Positions 60,845 to 64,000 of a stretch of DNA of 64,000 nt are shown here, one piece after another; position 1 is the stretch's first letter; every line of letters starts with the position of its first letter. Both the position numbers and the translations under genes were made by a program. Under the pieces are notes generated by a model, which was not told the origin of the DNA, searched no databases, and worked only from the letters and a program-made list of their open reading frames with translations. Source of the stretch: Giardia muris (taxonomy: Eukaryota; Fornicata; Diplomonadida; Hexamitidae); contig CM016928.1 in NCBI GenBank assembly GCA_006247105.1, positions 1,054,001 through 1,118,000 on the forward strand, in the 5' to 3' direction.

Positions 60845-60927
60845 TGCAAGCTGTGGGGTTCGAACCCACGCGGGATGACTCCCATCACGGCCTTAACGTG
60901 ACGCCTTAACCACTCGGCCAAACTTGC
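60845..60927 (-). tRNA. tRNA-Leu (anticodon AAG)
   Basis: On the minus strand the sequence folds as a class II tRNA with a long variable arm. The acceptor stem GCAAGTT pairs with AGCTTGC (one G-T wobble), the anticodon stem TCACG pairs with CGTGA around the loop TTAAGGC (anticodon AAG), and the T stem GTGGG pairs with CCCAC around TTCGAAC. The discriminator is A and no CCA is encoded. Internal promoters are intact: B box (60856-60866 complement, GGTTCGAACCC) and A box (60910-60920 complement, TGGCCGAGTGG). There is no intron. Only three T residues follow the gene (CTTTC), fewer than the T4 usual for RNA polymerase III termination. It is embedded between LRR and TCTP on the same strand. Confidence 0.96.
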
Positions 60928-60982
60928 CCGAGGGCAGGGACCGGAAGGGCGGGGTGGGACTAACCAAGGAGCCAAAGCTATC

Positions 60983-60989
60983 ATTCACT
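60983..60989 (-). terminator. AGTGAAT poly(A) signal for TCTP
   Basis: Minus-strand AGTGAAT, 30 nt past the TCTP TAG stop and 55 nt before the 5' end of the tRNA-Leu gene. Confidence 0.5.
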
Positions 60990-61019
60990 CGAGAAGAGGA
61001 AAAGAGTCTCCATTCCTAA

Positions 61020-61475
61020 CTAGACCTTCTCGGACTTGAGAGCATCCTTCCAATAGTAGAAGTACGGGTCTGTACCCTCCCACTTACAGAAAACGACCAT
61101 CCCAGTCTCGACGTCGTTGGAGGCACCAAGGTAGAAGACGTAGTCGCTGAAGTTTTCGAGCATGTTCATGACCCACTTGTTAACGGCCTCCTGCCAAGCC
61201 GCGACCTCCTCATCGGTCTTCGTCTTCTTCACGGCCTTCCCCATGGCCTTCATGAACTTTTTGAGGTTCGCGGAGAGGGTCTTCTTCGTGAACTCGGTCT
61301 CCGTGAGGTTGTAGCGGAAAACGACGTCGATGACCTTCTCGGCGTCCTCGTCCTCCTCGTCGCCGTCCGCGACGACCATCTGGCCCTTTACGACGTAGAA
61401 GAGGTCATCCGTCGAGGTGATGATCGCGTCACTGAGCAGCTCGTCGTTGTTCACCACGTCCTTGAAGACCAGCAT
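61020..61475 (-). CDS. TCTP: Translationally controlled tumour protein (TCTP)
   Basis: Abundant cytosolic protein that binds microtubules, Ca2+ and the translation factor eEF1A machinery. The 151-residue protein starts MLVFKDVVNNDELLSDA, the TCTP N-terminus, and contains the helical hairpin (KKTLSANLKKFMKAMGKAVKKTKTDEEVAAWQEAVNKWV, about 68-105) and the C-terminal FYLGASNDVETGMVVFCKWEGTDPYFYYWKD block. It is ~20 residues shorter than animal TCTP, mainly in the flexible loop after residue 40. ATG 61473-61475 follows CACGAAAAATG on the coding strand. It diverges from the TPH-type gene across 62 nt. Confidence 0.95.
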   Translation of the reverse strand: MLVFKDVVNNDELLSDAIITSTDDLFYVVKGQMVVADGDEEDEDAEKVIDVVFRYNLTETEFTKKTLSANLKKFMKAMGKAVKKTKTDEEVAAWQEAVNKWVMNMLENFSDYVFYLGASNDVETGMVVFCKWEGTDPYFYYWKDALKSEKV

Positions 61476-61537
61476 TTTTCGTGGGTCTCGAGGCCGTTTT
61501 GAATCCGAATTCGAGCCCCAAACATGGCCAAAGCTAG

Positions 61538-63034
61538 ATGCTGGATCCGAACCGCTACGACCCGACGGTCAGCCACGCGATCAACGCCCGCCGCCGTGAG
61601 GAGCGCCATCGCCAGTTCTACGCCGACGTCGTCAGCGCCGATGCCTCCGCGCGTCGCCTCGCAGAGTTCGAGCACCGTTCGATCATGAAGGGCCAGATCG
61701 CTTACATCAACATGCGCATGGCCGACCTCGTCCAGAAGACGAAACTCGCCGTAGAGGGCCGTCGTGCTCGACTCAAAGCTCTCTACGATCGCGAATTCCA
61801 TGAATATCAGGACGCCATCCGTGCCTCTCTCCCGACCGAGGAGGATCGAATCCGTCAAATGGAGCAGGAGTACGCCGAGGTGACCGGTAAAATCGCCGCC
61901 CGAAAGGCTCAGACTACAGCCATGGCGCAGGAGCGCCAATGGGAACTCAACTGTGACGAGCTGCGAGCGGCCGCCTCCCTTCTCAACGCTAGGGCCTGCA
62001 AGCTCGCCTGGGATGTCGCTAATTGCGAGCGCATCAAGAAGCGTGAGAGAGACCGCGCCGAGACCCGCTTCTGGCAGGACCAGGTTAATGAAGGCTATCG
62101 AGAACATGTCGAGGAAACCCTTCGCCGGGAGGCAGAGGATAGGGCAAGGATCATGGAAAACAGGAAGCAGCTCGAACAACAGCTCTCGGATCGGGAGCGC
62201 CAGCGCGCTGAAGAGGCGTACCGGGCACAGCTGGAACGGGAACACGAGAAGGAGCAGCGTCGGCTCGGAGAGGAGCTCGACGAGCTCGCTCGCCAACGAG
62301 ACTTCGAGGAACGCTACCTCCAGCAGCAGCAGTTTCTTATTCGCATGCGTATGGACGAGGCTGAACGGGAGCGCAACCGTGTGACGGCTCAGAACGACGG
62401 GCGCGAGCTTCTGGCCCAGGTTCGGGAGGAGCTTCGCCAGCAGGCAGAACGCGAGCGGCAGGCCCGTGAGGACCTGCGTAATGAACAGCTCATGTACCTT
62501 GAGCTCCTTCGTATCCGTCGCGAGCGTGCCGATGCGGCCGCCCGAGCCCGCGACGTATACCTCACGGGAATGATCCTTGACGCCGATGCGCGCCTCACGC
62601 AACGCGAGCGGGACGATCTGGCGCGTCGAGAGCGGGTGGCTCGTGAGTGCCAGGCGTACAACTACGAGAAGATGTGTGGAGGGGAAGAGGAACGCGAGCG
62701 TCTGAAAGCCGAGAAGGAGGCAGAGCTCGCCGAGGCCCTTGCCGACCTCGAGCGGGCGGAGAGGGAGAAGCTCGAGGCTCTACAGGAGCAGTTCGAGGTA
62801 GCAAAACGCTTCGAGCAGTTCCTCCTGGAGCAGATGGACGAGAAGGCCGCCCGCGAGCAAGCGGAACGCGATGCCGACGCGGCCTTTCAACGGCAGAAGC
62901 GTGAGGAGGCGGAGGCGGACCAGGCTCGGATCGACGCCCGTCTGGGCGCTCTGGAGGCGCGCATTCGGGAGGTTGACGACATCCGCTTCTTCGATAACGA
63001 GCGTCCTCGACCAAAGAAGCAGTGGTACAACTAG
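61538..63034 (+). CDS. TPH-type Arg/Glu-rich coiled-coil protein (cilia-associated, CFAP53-like)
   Basis: The 498-residue protein is one long helical coiled coil rich in Glu, Arg, Gln and Ala (for example REEERHRQFYAD.., ERERQAREDLRNEQ, EKEAELAEALADLERAEREKLEALQEQFEVAKRFEQFLLEQMDEK). The composition and heptads fit the trichohyalin-plectin-homology (TPH) domain found in ciliary proteins such as CFAP53/CCDC11 and MNS1. A short Arg/Pro C-terminus (NERPRPKKQWYN) ends the protein. A microtubule-inner or axonemal role is inferred from family resemblance only. ATG 61538 is the first Met. Its stop shares CTAG with the convergent TTC5-like gene. Confidence 0.8.
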   Translation: MLDPNRYDPTVSHAINARRREERHRQFYADVVSADASARRLAEFEHRSIMKGQIAYINMRMADLVQKTKLAVEGRRARLKALYDREFHEYQDAIRASLPTEEDRIRQMEQEYAEVTGKIAARKAQTTAMAQERQWELNCDELRAAASLLNARACKLAWDVANCERIKKRERDRAETRFWQDQVNEGYREHVEETLRREAEDRARIMENRKQLEQQLSDRERQRAEEAYRAQLEREHEKEQRRLGEELDELARQRDFEERYLQQQQFLIRMRMDEAERERNRVTAQNDGRELLAQVREELRQQAERERQAREDLRNEQLMYLELLRIRRERADAAARARDVYLTGMILDADARLTQRERDDLARRERVARECQAYNYEKMCGGEEERERLKAEKEAELAEALADLERAEREKLEALQEQFEVAKRFEQFLLEQMDEKAAREQAERDADAAFQRQKREEAEADQARIDARLGALEARIREVDDIRFFDNERPRPKKQWYN

Positions 63035-64000
63035 CCAGGCACGAGGCGGGTCACGATGTGGTGGCCAATGATGCTCTCGGCCGGGATGGAGGCTGTGTGG
63101 TCTTGGTACACCACCGCGACCGAGCTTATCAGGTCTGCGCGGATCGTGACCAATGGAAAGCGGTAGTTCTCGCCATTGGCGAATCTGAGCGGGAGCATTT
63201 GACACGCAGGCCCTGTGATGCGGATACGCGTGCCGACTTTCAGCTCGGATGAGACCTGGTGCAAGGCAAGGACTGCGGCGTGTTCCGTGAGGTTTGGTTC
63301 CGAGGACGTGGATGCGACTGACTCATGAGGGCTTTGGGAGTCTCGAATCAGGTAAAACTGAGGAACTCCACGACCAACGAGAGCGGTGATCTGAAGAGTC
63401 ACTGTTGCCTCAGCATTTAGGCCCAGGTGTAAGGACTGCAAGCCCGTCAGGTTCGGAGGTGTGTCTTGCTCTGCTCGGAAGTCCACTGGTCGTTCCAAAC
63501 GGGAATGTATCTCGGCCGCTAGCGCCGAGATCTCGTCACACCCATCAACTGCTTGTGTAAGGCTTGCATCCTCTTGAGCGGCTCTATGAAACTCATCCCA
63601 AGCCGTCTGAAGGTCCAAGACGAGGCGGGAAAGCATCGCAAGGTTGAAGCGTGCATCCGGACAGGGGAGGGAGCTCTTCTCGCGCAAGCGGATCACGTTC
63701 CGAAGGGCATCACCAGCACGTTCGAGCTCTGTGAAATCTCCCGCCGTCGTCCGACGTAGTAAGGACATCCCTAAGGAAAACCAACTGTGGTGGCTATCTG
63801 GGGCGAGCTGGACGGCCGCACGGGCGGCATTGACCGAGTCGTCAAGCGAGCCTGGATAGATGTCGAGTGGACGCATCCGAAAGAGGAGCGAGAGGGCATT
63901 AAGGGGGCGTTCGTCTCCAGATAGGAAGGCGCGTGCCCGGGTCAAGAGGAGTTCGGCTCGACGCCAGGCACCAGCCTTCAAGGAGCTCAAGCCTAACTGG
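63031..64000 (-). CDS. TTC5: TTC5-like TPR plus OB-fold protein, 5' end off the window
   Basis: The frame is open to the window edge; ~323 residues are visible and the N-terminus is missing. A TPR-like helical region is present (DDSVNAARAAVQLAPDSHHSWFSLGMSLLRR.. and ERAGDALRNVIRLREKS.. DARFNLAMLSRLVLDLQTAWDEFHRAAQEDASLTQAVD). The C-terminal ~150 residues form beta strands in the order of the TTC5 OB-fold (ELKVGTRIRITGPACQMLPLRFANGENYRFPLVTIRADLISSVAVV). Human TTC5 is a p53/p300 cofactor and directs tubulin mRNA autoregulation on ribosomes; function here is unproven. The codon at 63988-63990 is TTG, not ATG, and the frame continues upstream, so the true start lies beyond 64000. Confidence 0.74.
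   Translation of the reverse strand, partial: QLGLSSLKAGAWRRAELLLTRARAFLSGDERPLNALSLLFRMRPLDIYPGSLDDSVNAARAAVQLAPDSHHSWFSLGMSLLRRTTAGDFTELERAGDALRNVIRLREKSSLPCPDARFNLAMLSRLVLDLQTAWDEFHRAAQEDASLTQAVDGCDEISALAAEIHSRLERPVDFRAEQDTPPNLTGLQSLHLGLNAEATVTLQITALVGRGVPQFYLIRDSQSPHESVASTSSEPNLTEHAAVLALHQVSSELKVGTRIRITGPACQMLPLRFANGENYRFPLVTIRADLISSVAVVYQDHTASIPAESIIGHHIVTRLVPG

Noticed and set aside
60687..60984. Two short minus-strand ORFs across the tRNA-Leu gene
   Set aside because: They run through the tRNA and have no homology; the tRNA fold is complete.
62595..63205. Minus-strand frames in the 3' half of the TPH-type gene
   Set aside because: Pro/Arg/Ser-rich mirror translations of Glu/Arg/Ala codons in GC-rich coiled-coil DNA; no supporting motif.
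1..64000. Defence island, CRISPR array, transposon or phage-like region
   Set aside because: No arrays of spaced repeats, no transposase, integrase or phage gene, and no inverted-repeat ends; the window is ordinary eukaryotic coding sequence throughout.

Overview
This window is nuclear DNA from a very gene-dense, intron-poor protist, almost certainly a diplomonad of the Giardia lineage. The evidence is a combination of traits: ankyrin proteins of the Giardia 'protein 21.1' type, two tandem ankyrin plus coiled-coil proteins resembling the Giardia axoneme protein GASP-180, a CXXC-rich high-cysteine membrane protein, a secreted BPI-like protein, an RNA polymerase II largest subunit without YSPTSPS repeats, an IscU scaffold of mitosomal type, and AGTRAA-type poly(A) signals that often contain the stop codon. 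TAA and TAG are used as ordinary stops, which argues against Spironucleus/Hexamita-type diplomonads, where TAR encodes Gln. Base composition looks slightly GC-rich by eye, which would fit Giardia muris better than G. intestinalis, but I cannot settle the species from sequence alone. No intron was needed to explain any gene.

Layout. Positions 1-9.8 kb hold a minus-strand run: HSP70 (3' end off the window), an RCE1-type CAAX protease, TSR3, SPB1, Aurora kinase, NOP58 and an OTU protease. Three of these (TSR3, SPB1, NOP58) act in ribosome biogenesis. From 9.9 to 22.2 kb come a small unknown protein overlapping YjbQ/UPF0047, an 869-aa unknown, NTF2, a 380-aa unknown, RPB1 and the OLA1 GTPase. From 22.2 to 36 kb lie an ankyrin protein, an 1872-aa unknown with a zinc-ribbon-like Cys pair, a Trp-rich Sfi1-like protein, the DRG-partner CCCH protein (ZC3H15/Tma46), ribosomal protein P2, and unknowns. 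From 36 to 42.5 kb lie IscU, an EF-hand protein, RPB10, a coiled-coil protein, a 12-repeat SHF-motif protein of axonemal flavour, and the high-cysteine membrane protein. From 42.7 to 64 kb come two GASP-180-like paralogues, a BPI-like secreted protein, a SPRY-RING ligase, a catalytically degenerate Tdp1-like protein, an N-acylated transglutaminase-fold protein, prefoldin 5, an LRR protein, tRNA-Leu(AAG), TCTP, a TPH-type coiled-coil protein and a TTC5-like protein (5' end off the window).

Genes are not grouped by pathway. Themes are ribosome production and translation (SPB1, TSR3, NOP58, P2, ZC3H15, OLA1, TCTP), transcription (RPB1, RPB10), and the flagellar or microtubule cytoskeleton (Aurora, Sfi1-like, SHF repeat, GASP-like, TPH, EF-hand). 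Compaction is extreme. Divergent start codons are separated by as few as 5, 8 and 13 nt, three convergent pairs share a 4-nt stop overlap (CTAG twice, CTAA once), and most starts are preceded by an A-run. The most interesting individual items are the degenerate Tdp1-like protein, the altered P2 tail with a possible upstream ORF, the CTD-less RPB1 with a Gly-to-Ser change in its trigger-loop lead-in, the SHF-repeat protein, and the tandem GASP-like genes sharing an upstream motif. I did not find a defence island, mobile element, CRISPR array or multi-gene novel system.
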